A DNA stretch of 64,000 nucleotides from Saururus chinensis (taxonomy: Eukaryota > Streptophyta > Magnoliopsida > Piperales > Saururaceae): assembly GCA_035235625.1 (NCBI GenBank), contig CP141141.1, positions 17,109,968 through 17,173,967 on the forward strand, given 5' to 3'. Made by a program: the position numbers and the translations under genes. Shown here one piece after another: positions 25,511 through 37,594 of the stretch; within the stretch, counting starts at the first letter, position 1; each line of letters starts with the position of its first letter. A model generated the notes under the pieces. It had not been told where the DNA came from. It made no database searches and saw only the letters and a program-made list of their open reading frames with translations.

Positions 25511-26954
25511 AAAATTGGTTGTTGGAAAAGTAGGGTAACCATAGGGTTCATGGATGGATTTGGAAATGACCTTAAGAAATTGTCACAGGAATGGCTTCGT
25601 TTTTAGCTTCTGCATGTGTTTGTATCATATGTTTGTTTGACAGCGTCAATTCTAAGTCCGGGTAGCTCTTGTTTAAAAGGCCAATAATACTGTGCTGCAA
25701 AGTCTCTTTTATTTTTGTTAATTTATCTGTATTAACTAATTGTGTACTCTCGAATTCCTGAAGGATTTTATCATTTAGATAGCATCTTATTGCAGCATAT
25801 TGAGCCTTGGAAAAGCTTTATTTTCTACTGTATTAGCATCTAGATAAGAAGTATACTTGTCTATTTTCTTAGGCCTCAGTTTTTGCATGAGAAGGAAGAC
25901 TGATTTGTGCTGTCTTGTATGTCCCAGAAACAGAGCAGTAAATTTACCTAGGTCGCTTCTCGCATTCTATTGTCACAGTAATGATTTCGGATTACTGAAA
26001 AGTTAAAAGAGGGGTCATGTTGGCCGTTGGTGGTAATTGACGAGAAGTTTAGAATGGCTAAATTTTGAAGAGACTCTAGCTATTGGCACTCGCTCCTGCC
26101 GTCCGCCATGTTAAAAATATTAAATAAAAATTAACTAAGGTTTCAGAATCCCCTCTTATTTGCTTGTAAAATATCACATCTATGTTCAGTGATTTATTTC
26201 CCAAATATAACTCATCTTTTATTATGAAAATTGACTAAGCTTTAATTTTAATTTATTATAACTCATCTTTTATCATTAAAATTTTAATTTTCATGACTTG
26301 GTTTATAACTCATCTTTTATCATAAAAATTGACTAAGCTTTAATTTTAATTTATTAAATTTAAATTTTATTTATCATACAAATTTCATCTTTTAAACCTT
26401 TAATCAAAATTAAAATCAAGTCATAAGTTGTATCCATATGAATAAATCACAACTCATATTCAATTATACTAATTTATAATCTTAAACCAAACATTTAATT
26501 AATGAAAACTAATTCAAATCTTGAGAAGAGTATGATTATACTAATAAGTGGCTAGTGGGATGAGAATTAAATTATTGGGCTCAAAAATTAGTGAATGTAC
26601 CCTAAGTGATCATTTAAGTGCATATTTGACTCCAAAAATGAATTTAATCACTCCCAAGGCCACTAAGACAAATCAATAAAAGGTTAGCGGCCAAAGAGGG
26701 TAGCACGCTATCTGATATGGACATGGGTCCCACTGTGGGGTCCTCTTCTTTGATCAAGGAATTTAGAAAAATATCCTTAAATAGGTGAAAATTTTGGTAG
26801 ATCAAGCTTGACACTAATATTCTAAAATAAAATAAATTTAAAATTTTAAAAATTTATAACTAAACTAACCCATTACCCCAAGAAAATCAAATCAAACTAA
26901 AACTAACAATTTCACACAAATCAAAAAGGTAATAAATTAAAAGATCTTACATTA
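25511..26954. other. NC2-alpha 3' UTR and AT-rich spacer
   Basis: The 3' UTR probably runs to about 25700, past CCAATAATACTG at 25680. Sequence after about 26200 is strongly AT-rich, with the short direct repeats listed separately. No LTR matching the - strand Copia element's 5' LTR is visible, although its 3' LTR would be expected here. Confidence 0.5.
26207..26360 (+). repeat. AT-rich direct repeat, ~98-bp period
   Basis: ATAACTCATCTTTTAT occurs at 26207, 26258 and 26305. The copies at 26207 and 26305 are each followed by GAAAATTGACTAAGCTTT or a near match. Confidence 0.7.
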
Positions 26955-28796
26955 GCCTTGTTGAAGTCCTATTTTATGAACAAGACATACAAATTGATTC
27001 GTTGTTAAGGCCTTCTTTAATGGATCTGTCAATATCTCAGAAGTAGGAAGATAATTTACCAATAATTTTCCTTTCTGTAACATGTCAAATATAAAGTAGT
27101 AATGCACTTCAATGTGCTTACCCTTGGTATTGATTTCTTCATTTCAAAGTGTGGATATAGTTGTCACTTGCCAGATTGTTACAAAACATCGGGACAAGAG
27201 AATCATCCTAGCTCTCTAGCCTAAGCCTAGCTAGAAAGTCTTTTATCTACACTTCTTCCAAAGTTGCTAAACTGCATGCATAAAATTTAGCTTTTATGGT
27301 TGACTTTGTTATGTTGTTTTGCTTCTTATTAGCCCAAGCCATAGCACTACCTCCAAACATAAAGACAAAACATGCAATAGATTTTCTATCATATGGGTCC
27401 CGAGCATAGTCTCAAACACTATATCCAACTAATGGCAACTCCTATGCCTGATAGGTGATTTTCATACCCCTGTTCCTAGGAGGTACCTAAAAACTTCACT
27501 TTACTACTTAAGTGAGGCAAGCATGTGTTTGTCTGGTATCTACTCAAGAGCCTTACAACATAACTCAAATCAGGCCGAATACATGTTATAGCATACATTA
27601 AGCTGTCAATAGCCTGTGCATAAGGCACTGGCTCCATCTTAAGTCTATCCTTGTCAGAGGATGGTGCCTTACTTTTAGATAGAATTGTACTCTTATAGAT
27701 AGGAGACTCTATTGTTTTCTAACCAATCACACTGAAGTGTTTCAAGACACTTTCTATATATGATTCTTGAGATATACTAAACAGTCTAATTTTTCTATCT
27801 TTATCAATTTTCATACCTAGTATGTAGGAGGCCTCATCTATGTCATTCATCTCAAACTGGGTCTTGAGAAACTCTTTTAAACTAACAATCAAGCTCAAGT
27901 CACTTCCCATCAAAAAGATAACATCTACATACAATGAGAGTATCATAAATCTACTTCCCTCTCTTAACAAGTAGACACAATAATAACACTCATTTTAGCA
28001 ATGAATCCAAACTCATAATCACCCTGTGAAAAGTAAAGTACCATTGCCTAAGAGATTGTTTTAAACCATATAATGACTTTTTGAGTCTACACACTTTATG
28101 TTCCTTTCCAGGAATGAACCCTTCGTGTTGTATCATATAAATTTCCTCCTCTAAATCTCCATTTAGGAAGAGTCTTTACATCCATTTGGTGTAACTCCAA
28201 GTCATAATATTTAACTAAGGCCAGCAAATACCTAATATAATTAAATATAGATACAGGTAAATAAGTCTCCTTAAAGTCAATTCCTCTTATTTGAGTGAAT
28301 CCTTTGGCAACTAGTCTAGCTTTATACTTGTGAGTAAATCCCTTCATGAAGATTCATTTTCAACCAATGGGTTTTTTGTCTTTGGGCAAGTCAACAACTT
28401 CCCAAACTTTATTCTTCAGGATTGAGTCAATTTCCTCTTGATTGGCAACCTTCCATTCCTTGAAATTTGTACACTTCATAGCCTGCTCAAAAGTTGATGG
28501 ATCATCAAGTATAAGTTCATTAATAGAAACTTCATCTTCCCCAAGCATTGCATAGAAGCCCCTCAGCATAGTAGAGAGTCTTTTTTCCATCAACGCTCAA
28601 GTTTCATTTTCATTCTCACTCACAAGCTGAGAACCAATCACTTCCTCAAACATGGAGGTAGTTCCCTATTCCCTCCAACCTCAAATAATTCTACCCTCTT
28701 ACTAAGAGTTCAGGGATCTAGATCTTCTTTAATGAAATATGCATCTATGGACTCTATTACCCCTACTATTCCATCAGCATGATGAATGACAAACAT
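26955..28796 (-). pseudogene. Copia reverse transcriptase / RNase H, broken
   Basis: From the right, the frames read FKEWKVANQEEIDSILKNK then VWEVVDLPKDKKPIG (start of the Copia RT domain). Next come YKARLVAKGFTQIRGIDFKE and LHQMDVKT, then LYVDVIFLMGSDL, the polymerase active-site strand in which the usual Y-V-D-D reads Y-V-D-V. LGMKIDKDRK and QESYIESVLKHF follow. RNase H remains continue to about 26955 in broken frames. The lost second Asp of the YVDD box and several stops show it is dead. Confidence 0.85.
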
Positions 28797-31700
28797 TGAT
28801 ATGTATGATTTTTATACATTTTATACACTTATTTGCCTTATTTGGTAGTGTATGATTAGGTTAATTAAGGGTTAATTATAATTTATTTATGTTAAGATAG
28901 ATATTAGTAGTGTAAATTAATTATTAGTTAATTTGGGCAATGTTAATTGTTTACGAGTGTATTTGAATAAAATCAGTGTTTTACATATGTCTTGCATGCT
29001 TGAAATATGATTGTTTATGTGTTTTAGATGATGCACGCTTCCTGAGGCATGTATACGATGTTCGAAAAAATTAGCACTTGATATGCTTAGAAGTAATTTG
29101 GACAACTTTTTGGAGTTGCAGACATGTTAGAAGTATATATGGACATGAACAGAAGAGTTTAATGAGCAGAGAAGAAACCTGGACAATAATGTGGACTGTC
29201 TAGTGAACAACTTCATCTTCCTGGGCGAATTCTTGGAGAGAAATGTCCAGATTACAGTTATTTGGTTTTGGGTGAAATTTAGTACGAATTTAAGCAAATA
29301 AATTAGGCATTTCAAAACCCATTTCAATTAAGTTAATGAAGAACATGTTTAAAATTTAAAATTGAAGAATGAGAGCTAATTTTCGTGGTTGTTGTTGTTG
29401 AACACAAACAAGAGAGAATAAACAAAGGAAACCAGAAATAAAGTGGGAAAGAATTGAGCAGCAAGAAAGCTTATAAAAGGAATGCTTAAACATAGCAAGA
29501 AGCTCTTATTTTGGGACGGAATTGGGTACTTAAACAAGGAAAGAGGTGATATCCAGAAAATTATTTAAACACTACACCAAAGAATTGCAGAAGATGAGGA
29601 AGGAGAATACAACGAACCAGAGGCAAAATCCTCCAATCCCATCCTCTGAAATTGATGAAAGAACACTTTGAAAGTGAGATAATTGAAGTCCCAAGCCGGA
29701 TGAGCGAAGAGGAAGCAAAAAAAAAATTCAGTTCGTGTATTACTGTAGCATCATTGTTCCCAAGCTGGAGGAGCAAAGCAGATAACCAGAGAAGAAACAT
29801 CTCAGCCGGGTTATTGTTCATGGGTTAATATTTATAAGCACTATTCACAGTATTGTTCATGGTTACTGTAGCAGCATGAAATTTTTTATTCTTGTTTAAT
29901 TTTCTTCTAGATTTGTAAGCTTCTTTTCTACTTCATTCAATGGAGATTTTTATTTCTTAGGTTAATGAGTAGCTAAAACTCTTTTCTAGGGCTTGGATGA
30001 AGCTTCATTAAATTATAGAATTTTATGATTATGAGACTTAATTAATTTTTCTTAATGGTGGATTTAATGTTAATTGTTTCTACCTCTTTAATTGATGAGA
30101 TCGATTTATATATGAGTTTAGTCATGCTTCTCTCATTATTTAAATTGGTTTTCATTAGTTTCTTACTTGCTTTTGTCTTGTTAAATATTGCAATTGGGTA
30201 TTAGTTATTATTTGTAAATTGTGGATACAATTAATGACTTAATTTTAATCTTTTGAAGTGAGGAGGAACAATGTATTTTTTATTATGCATGAGAGCTTAA
30301 TGATGATATTTTCCATAATAACGAAGATTGAATTCTAGATTATTATGAGATGGTGTGAAAAAAAATGATTAATGATCATACTTATGAGTTTTTATGATTT
30401 AATGAATGTGGATTATTATGCCCTAGTATTTTTCATATTTGAAAGTGTTTTATTTACTTTGCATTGTTTTCTTATTCTTAGATTAGAGCTATAGAATTTT
30501 GATTTAGATTATTTAATTGCCTTTAAATTCTTATTGTTTTTTTTAGTTACATTAGTCATGTAAGGACTCTCATTCTTGAACCAGTTTTCGTTTCATTTTA
30601 ATTATCGGTTGTCGTGTAGTTAACACGTTTTCTAATTAATTCGGTGGTTTCAAAAATAAATGGTGTTTTTTATAGTTTTAATCAAAATCAACTTTACAAT
30701 TATTAGTTTTAAGTGTTTTTGGATCAAATCTAAATTTTTTGAATTTTTCTGATTTTTCACTAATTTTCCGAAAATTAGGGTTTGGCAGGACCCCCTGTGG
30801 GCCCCACAGGCGAAAATGAGGATTTTGGACCAAATTAACCAAGGCATCAACTCAAGCTTTTATTAAAATTTTCATAATTTTTTCAGGTTTAATTAGTACT
30901 CAAATGGTCAAAATACCCATTTTTAGCCTAAATTTATATTCATACCCCACTAGTTAATTATGTACACCCCAAACCCTACTATAAATAGAAAGGGCTGAGC
31001 CATTTCCATTTTGGGAATAGGCTGGGACAGGGTGATTAATGTCTAGTTCCCCAATTAGACCCGAATTAGAAGGAGATTAAGGTATGTTTTCTTTAATCAA
31101 GCCTAAATTCTAAGTTTTCTTCTAATCCATTCTTAATCCATCATTTCCCCTTTGATTTGATTTGATTTCAAGCATCAAAATCACTGATTTACTCATTTAC
31201 TTCAAACCCTACTTCTCAAAATTTATTTTTTATGCTTAACAAACCCTAGATCTAAGATTTCTTTAAGGTTTTCAATGTTAAACCGATTTTTAATGGAGTT
31301 TAACTTAGACACTATGTTTTTGAAAGGTTTCCAAGAAGGATGAAGGTCAAATCCGAACCTAATCAAGTGATAAGGTAATGGGTCTTTGAAATCTCAGTTT
31401 TCCTATGGTAAAAATCTCGATTTTTATGATTTCTTTCGAATGGGTTTACTTGATTTAGTGCTTTAATGGTGGGATTAGTATATGTTAATTTCTTGTCCCA
31501 ATTTCTTAGGGTTTTGTCTTAATATGGTGTAGATTAGCTTTCTGGAAGATATGATGGAATTTTAATGGCGTTTGAGTTGTTCGATGAAGATTTTAAGTTG
31601 TATTAATGGAGTTTCGGTTTGAAAATTTGAAATGAAGAAGAAAGTCGAATCTGCCTTGTTGGCATTCGAATGGCCCTCCAGGGTGTTCGAATGACAACAC

Positions 31701-33946
31701 TGCATTTTTAGAAAATTTCCTATTTAGCCGATCGAACGGCCCTAGAGGGCGTTCAAACGACTACACAGCAGAATTGACCATTGTTTGTATGTTGTTTATT
31801 TCGATGTCTCTACTCTGAAATATCATTTTTATGTTTATGTGGAGTGTTTTGAGCCAGAGTAAGCTACTGGAAGAGCATACTATTGATGTTTAGAAGTTGT
31901 GGTGTATATTTAAAGTTATGTAAATTGGCTTGTAGTTGGATATATTCGTTGGAATTGCTATCTTGAAAATATGAGTGGTTGATTCCCTATAGTTTAAGCA
32001 TGTTTTCAGTAGAGTTACAGCATGCTAATAGACTGATATGTCATTATAGGATGTGGTTAAATGATGTGTGAATATTAGTGTTATGCCTAGACTCAAGTAT
32101 GAGGTGAATGAGCTTACATATGTTTAGCATGTGGTTAGGTTTTGACTTGAGTTATGATTTTAATGGTTCTTCTCCTATGATTTCCGCTGGAATCAATGAT
32201 TAGATGTTAATGTGCATGTGTAGTATGATGGTGAGTTAATTACAAAGCATATTGATATACATCGAGTGATGTGCTTCTACCATGTACACACACACATGTG
32301 GGGTTAATGATTATGATGAGGCTTAGTATTATGATTATGAATGATGTATAAGGGGCTGATGAGATCACTTATCATGAATTAGGATTCATGTATGCCTTAC
32401 CCACGTATGTACCTTGTTGCATGCATCATGAAAATGGATTTCCAATTGAGGCTTTATCGAGATTAACCGACTTTGATCGATTTGATGCAATGTGGTGAAA
32501 TTGCGTGCCGGATTAATTAGTCGTTGGCTTAATCGAAACTTGATTGGTCCGAAGGGACATGTTTTGATTTGAGTTCCTTTGTGGAACATGTGCACTCCCT
32601 GGGTTGAGTCTAGTTAAATGGAATTATGTAGGGACGAATTATGTACTTGTCTTGCGGATTGAGATTATTATGATTGTCTTCTGGACCCTGAGAATCCAGA
32701 GTGGTACACTTTGTGTACCGGCTACCACATGTTCTAGGGTTTCCTGTGTGGGAACTCAAGCTCTCCCCACCGCAGGAGATGTCCCTTGGCGAATACCCTT
32801 GCTCTAGGTTCTCTATGTGAGAATGGGACATCCTTGGCCAGGATAGTCCAGGGCGAGCAGCTTTAGGGGCCGACAACCCCGATCTTATATTCTTGTGTAG
32901 AATTTGGACTATGACATGCCTTCATGGCCTTGTCTGTGTTCCTGCCTGCGTGGCACTAATTGTATGTACTCCTTGATAGAGGCATTCATTAATTAAGTTG
33001 ATGCATGTATATGATGTATGCTATGCATGTTTGTGTAACATGTAATTTGACACGTTTGTCGTACAGAATGAATGAGATATGTTATGAATGCCTAATTAGA
33101 GAATTGTGATTGAGACACTATATGCAGGATTATGTGATCTGAAAGTGTGGTTTAAACACTATGATGCAGGTTTAGGTGATGTATATGGGTGATCAAAAAA
33201 TGATATATCTTGTCAATCATTTATCTGAATTGTTATCTTACTATACCGTCGTGTTTCTGATGATTATAGTTATAGTAAAAACCATTGCTGAGTTTGTTAT
33301 ACTCACCCATCTTTTTTGTGCTTTTGCTTTGGGGCTGCGTAGCGTAACACGCAAATGGACAGGATCCTCTCTATGAGGAAAGGTCAGAGAGGACTTGGGA
33401 GTAGACGTGGACACTTCTTATGTAGCATGTTTCCTTGATTTTTGTTATGATGTTAGAACTATGTGGTGTAGTTCTCATTTTGGATTTGTGCTACATTATA
33501 CATTTAGTTTGATTTAGACATATTTTGGAGCCTAGAGTGGGCTATGGATTAATTAGTATGTGAGTTTGAGATTTTGGCTTATTTTAGAGTTAAAGTAACT
33601 CTTTTGATTCTACTTATTTACTCTTGCTCAAAGTGGTGCGTTTACTCCGTGAATTTTTAGATCACCCATGATTAGGGCATAAGTCTTTTGCTAATCGTTT
33701 TTCAATCTCCTTGTCACCCCCGTGCACTTGACCGGCCCCTGGACCGGGTTCGGCTCGGGTCGGGTAGTGCCAGGGCGTGACAAGTCAAGTCATTTTCTTT
33801 ATATTTGTTAACTAGATTAGAGTTTACTTAAGCTAGATCAATTTTGGTTTTCCGATTTTAAGTCTCTATTGGATCGACACTCGATTTAGCTACTTAACTA
33901 CTATAGATTCATACGCTTGTGAGTAAACAATTAAAATTAAACAACA
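28797..33946 (+). mobile_element. Athila-like solo LTR inserted in Copia pol
   Basis: It starts TGATATGTATG, ends AACAACA, and is flanked by the 5-bp duplication AACAT (28792-28796 and 33947-33951). Without the inner insertion it is about 1.9 kb. It shares phrases with the LTR at 17301-18913, such as AGGGTTAATTA, GTGTATTTGAAT and TATGGACRTGAACARAAGA. No internal region is present, so it formed by LTR-LTR recombination. Orientation follows the LTR of the Athila-like element. Confidence 0.85.
30559..33782 (+). mobile_element. 3.2-kb solo LTR nested in the Athila-like LTR
   Basis: It starts TGTAAGGACTC, ends CCAGGGCGTGACA, and is flanked by the duplication AGTCA (30554-30558 and 33783-33787). 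A TATA box TATAAATA at 30980-30987 fits a + strand promoter. Near the end lies GCTGAGTTTGTTATACTCACC (33288-33308), a phrase type common near the 3' end of long LTRs of Tekay/Del-like chromoviruses. The length and the GTGACA end fit that group, but without internal domains the lineage is an inference. Confidence 0.85.
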
Positions 33947-33951
33947 AACAT

Positions 33952-36029
33952 GTACCTCCTAGAGTTCTCATTGTACCTTATAAAGTTACACTTTATTGTC
34001 CTAGGATCCAACTTGCCCCTATGTTGATCTGGCACCTTGACATGTGACTTTGACCCCCACACTCAAAGGTATCATAAGTTTGGACTTCTACATGTTCATA
34101 ACTCATGAGGTGTCCTCTAGACAACCTTATCTAGTACCCGGTTCAGCACATAGATAGCAATGTCTAGAGCTTCTCCCCAAAACTCTATTCCTAGTTCAGA
34201 GTGATTAAGCATGAACCTGACCATGTCCATTAAAGTCCTATTATGCCTCTTAAAAACACCATTTTGTTATGGGGTACAAGGTAGGGTATACTGGTGAACT
34301 ATCCCATAGTAAGTAAAATAGCTCTTGAACTCATTTAAAATATATTCACCACCTCTATCAGTTCTAAGAACTTTAATAGTTCTACCTAGCTGAGTTTCAA
34401 CTTCAGCCTTATACTATTTGAATTTGTCAAAGGCATTTGACTTTTTTTCAAGAGAGAAACATACCCAAACCTTGAGAAATCATCAATGAAAATGATAAAA
34501 TATGTCATACCCCTATGTGTTTGGACGTTTAGAGGACCACAAATGTCAGAATGAATTACTTCTAAGAGGTTAAGAGTTCTTTGACCTTTAGGAAATGGTT
34601 GTCTACTTATCTTGCCTAAGAGACAATCCTCACACACACGAAGGTTCTTAGATATTTTAGGGAGTGGTCCTGGGGAGGACATCCTATGCATTTTGTTTAA
34701 GTTTATATGACACAATGTCATATGCCAAATCAATGCATCACCATCACAAACACACACAAGATATTCAAAATTACTCATATCATTAATCAAAGCAGTCATC
34801 GACATCTAATTTATAAAGTCCATCTAATAAACTAGCAGAAAATAAAATCTTGTTGTCTTTTCCTACGGTGGCCTTGCTCTCCTTGAACCTTATTTCAAAT
34901 CCCTTTGCTGCCAAGAAATGGACTGAAATCATGTTCCTCCTTATAGAATGAACATATAAGACATCAGTCAGCACCTAGATATTCCCTTTGATGAGAAGAA
35001 TCATGTATTTCTTAGTAGCAACTACCTCATAGTAGGTGTTGTTCCACATGTAAATCTTGTGTTGTCTAGAAGGAAACTCAGTCAAGTCAACACTCCTCAC
35101 CATGGCAACATGCCTAGTCCTACAAAGTCCAACCACCAAGCCTTATTATGAGTATTAGCTATCAATTCCTCCTTGATGACACACACAATGTTCTTGCTCT
35201 TTTCAGTTGTTTTGCTTCCACCTGCTAGATCATTGTTGCCTTGACCCTTGTTAGGGAAATTAGCTTTGAAATGACCCATCTTGACACATTTAAAGCATGC
35301 CCCCTTAGCTTTGGAGTTGCCCCTCTTGCCTTAAGGCTTCTTGCCTTCTTCTTGAAATTCTTGTTCTTGGAAGGTCCTGGACTACCTTTCTTTGAGCCAT
35401 GCTGAACCAAGTTGGCTGATATATCTAAGCCCTTCATGTGATCTCTTCTCTCCTGCTCTAAGCCAAGCTTGGCAATGATATCATCCAGAGTCAATATCTT
35501 ATTAGTTATGTCCAACTCTATGACTACAATTTCTCAAGACTTGGGAAGATTATTTAGAATAGTGGAGACTTGAATGCCTTCACCCATAGGGTTGTAAAGA
35601 TTTTTAAGTCACTTGCAATGAGGGACATGGCATTAATGTGCTCTAGCACATTATCAGATTCCATCTTTATATTTTGATACTGCATTTGCAACATCCTGAT
35701 ATGGTCTTTAGTATGATGCCCATACATTTTAGCAACTGCCTCAAGCATATCTTTGGCAATTGAGTGTTTATCCAAATACATCTCAACTATTGGCCCATGA
35801 AGATTAGTATTGTGGTCCTAGCCTTAAGGTCATCCTCCTTAAACTTGTCCAAAGCTCTTTTTAGAGCTGTAAAATATTTTTCAGGAGGACTAACCTCTAC
35901 CTTGTCTGAGGCATGTGAGAGTCCCTCTAGCAACAGAATGTGGTGAATTCTTTTCTTCCATGTCACATAATTGGTGGTGCTGAGTTTTTCAGTCCTACTC
36001 AACTCAACATCTACCATTCTAGAAGTCAT
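33952..36029 (-). pseudogene. Copia gag, protease and integrase, broken
   Basis: Minus-strand frames start MTSRMVDVELSRTEKLSTTN at 36029 (UBN2-type gag), with KDHIRMLQMQYQNIKMESDN downstream. The zinc knuckle, near 35260-35310, is split by a frameshift and its last Cys reads Phe (GHFKANFPNK). Protease remains (NKAWWLDF) are followed by the GAG-pre-integrase and integrase zinc-binding region, WHMTLCHINLNKMHR to CEDCLLGK. The integrase core follows with HSDICGP and FIDDFSR; a GGEYILNEF-like block downstream supplies the expected Glu. The reading frame is interrupted several times. Confidence 0.85.
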
Positions 36030-36831
36030 TATGCTTAAGAAGATAAAATGTAGATCTACAACCAAAGAGAAAACTAATGAGGCAAAGAAATACTTGAGGT
36101 ATAAGAAAAGATTTACTAGTAAATGAGATAGACTAAGATGAGACTCTTCAGCAACCAACAATCTGAACCCAAATATTGTGTTGTAACATATATGAGAAAA
36201 TGTGTCACTTAGTGTGTTCAAGACTTGTGAAATTACCAAAATATAGCTCAAGGAGCTTAAGGTTAATCTCACTAGGTATAGGCTAAACCAATAGCCAACT
36301 ATATGATGATGTGAGGGAAGGTCACTTTGGTCAATATAAACAACTTCAAAGTGTCTAAACTAAATTCCCAAAAATAAAAAAATTAGTTAAAGACGAAAAC
36401 CAATCGATCACCTGTTGAGTCGATCAATCATCTTGTCCCAACAGAAGACAAAAAGATTACAGATCGATCACCTAAGCAACAGATCAATGAATCTACCCTA
36501 AAACCGGCACCAAAAATAGTAAGTGATCGATCGTTAGACCAAGCAATCGATAGCAGAATGTCTCAACGTAAATTTCAGTTCAAACAAAAATAGTGTCGAT
36601 CGATCGCCTATCTAGTCAATTGATCGTACAATGCCTTGGCCATAATTTTGGTTGAAACAGTATGTGTATCGATCAATTGCTAGTGCAACCATGAATAAAG
36701 TTCCCAACTTTTTCACATGAAAACACAAGTAAAAATTACAAAAACTTTTACTGCAACATACATTAAATTATACAAATTGAAAAATTGTTAAATACAGGAT
36801 TTTCCCAATCTATGACATCTGCCACAACCGG

Positions 36832-36843
36832 GCTTTGATACCA
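36832..36843 (-). promoter_or_regulatory. Copia primer binding site (tRNA-Met)
   Basis: The minus strand reads TGGTATCAAAGC, one base from the canonical TGGTATCAGAGC, four bases inside the 5' LTR end. Confidence 0.85.
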
Positions 36844-36847
36844 CTAT

Positions 36848-37594
36848 TGGGTGCAGTGGAAGCGGTGGCCCTTGAGTCTGTCATTACCCAAGTGGTGGAA
36901 CACCTATGCTGATGCCAATGGAACATAAACATGCAATAAAAGTAATTTACAATGAGCAATATAATCAATTCATAAAAACAAGCATATATATTTAATAATC
37001 CAAGGAATAATATGCGCTCACCTTCAGGGTCGAAACCTATTGAATATAATCTCCATCATGCGCCCCTTAACAATAGATCGTACATACTAAGGAGAGATTA
37101 GAATTACCTTTTCAATAGAGTAATAATCTATCCGGTGGAGACTTGTCTTCTCTTTACACAAAAGAGAATGGCCCTTCCTTCACTTGTCAATCGTTGGGAA
37201 CAACTGGCTTTGAGAGGGCTTGAAGGAATAATCAAATTAGGGAGAGATGAGAAATTGCTTCTGTGTGCGAAGGGCTTGAAGATGAACAGCAATTTGTCCT
37301 TGGGTACTCACACACACCAACTTCAGCCTTTTTGTTTTTCATAAGTCTTTCCAATCATGCGAGAATGCCCACGTGATTATGTGAATTGATATATATAGAG
37401 AGAGAGAGAGAGGGAAGTGCACTCTCCCTCTTAACGGTTTCAACTTTTCACGTGATGACCAAGTCCTACCCCCTTCCACGTCACCTATGTAGGCCCACCT
37501 AAGCTTCCTCGTATCTCACGTCTCTCTCTCTTTCTGCTCCCGTTTCGTTTTTAAGTTCAGTTACGTGCGTGGGTACAAACCCACTGGCCCAACA
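36848..37594 (-). repeat. 5' LTR of the Copia element
   Basis: On the minus strand it starts TGTTGGGCCAGTGGG (37594) and ends GCACCCA (36848). It includes a GA microsatellite at about 37397-37414 and a TATATATA run beside it that may be the TATA box. Its partner LTR is missing. Confidence 0.75.

Larger units (their letters stand above)
26955..37594 (-). mobile_element. Copia element split by nested solo LTRs
   Basis: Read on the minus strand the order is: LTR (37594-36848), tRNA-Met primer site, gag, protease, integrase, then after a nested insertion reverse transcriptase and RNase H ending near 26955. This is the Copia order (integrase before reverse transcriptase). The interruption is 28797-33946. 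All domains carry stops or frameshifts. The 3' LTR was not found and seems deleted. The candidate target duplication beside the 5' LTR is AGTAC (37595-37599), with no partner seen. Confidence 0.85.
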
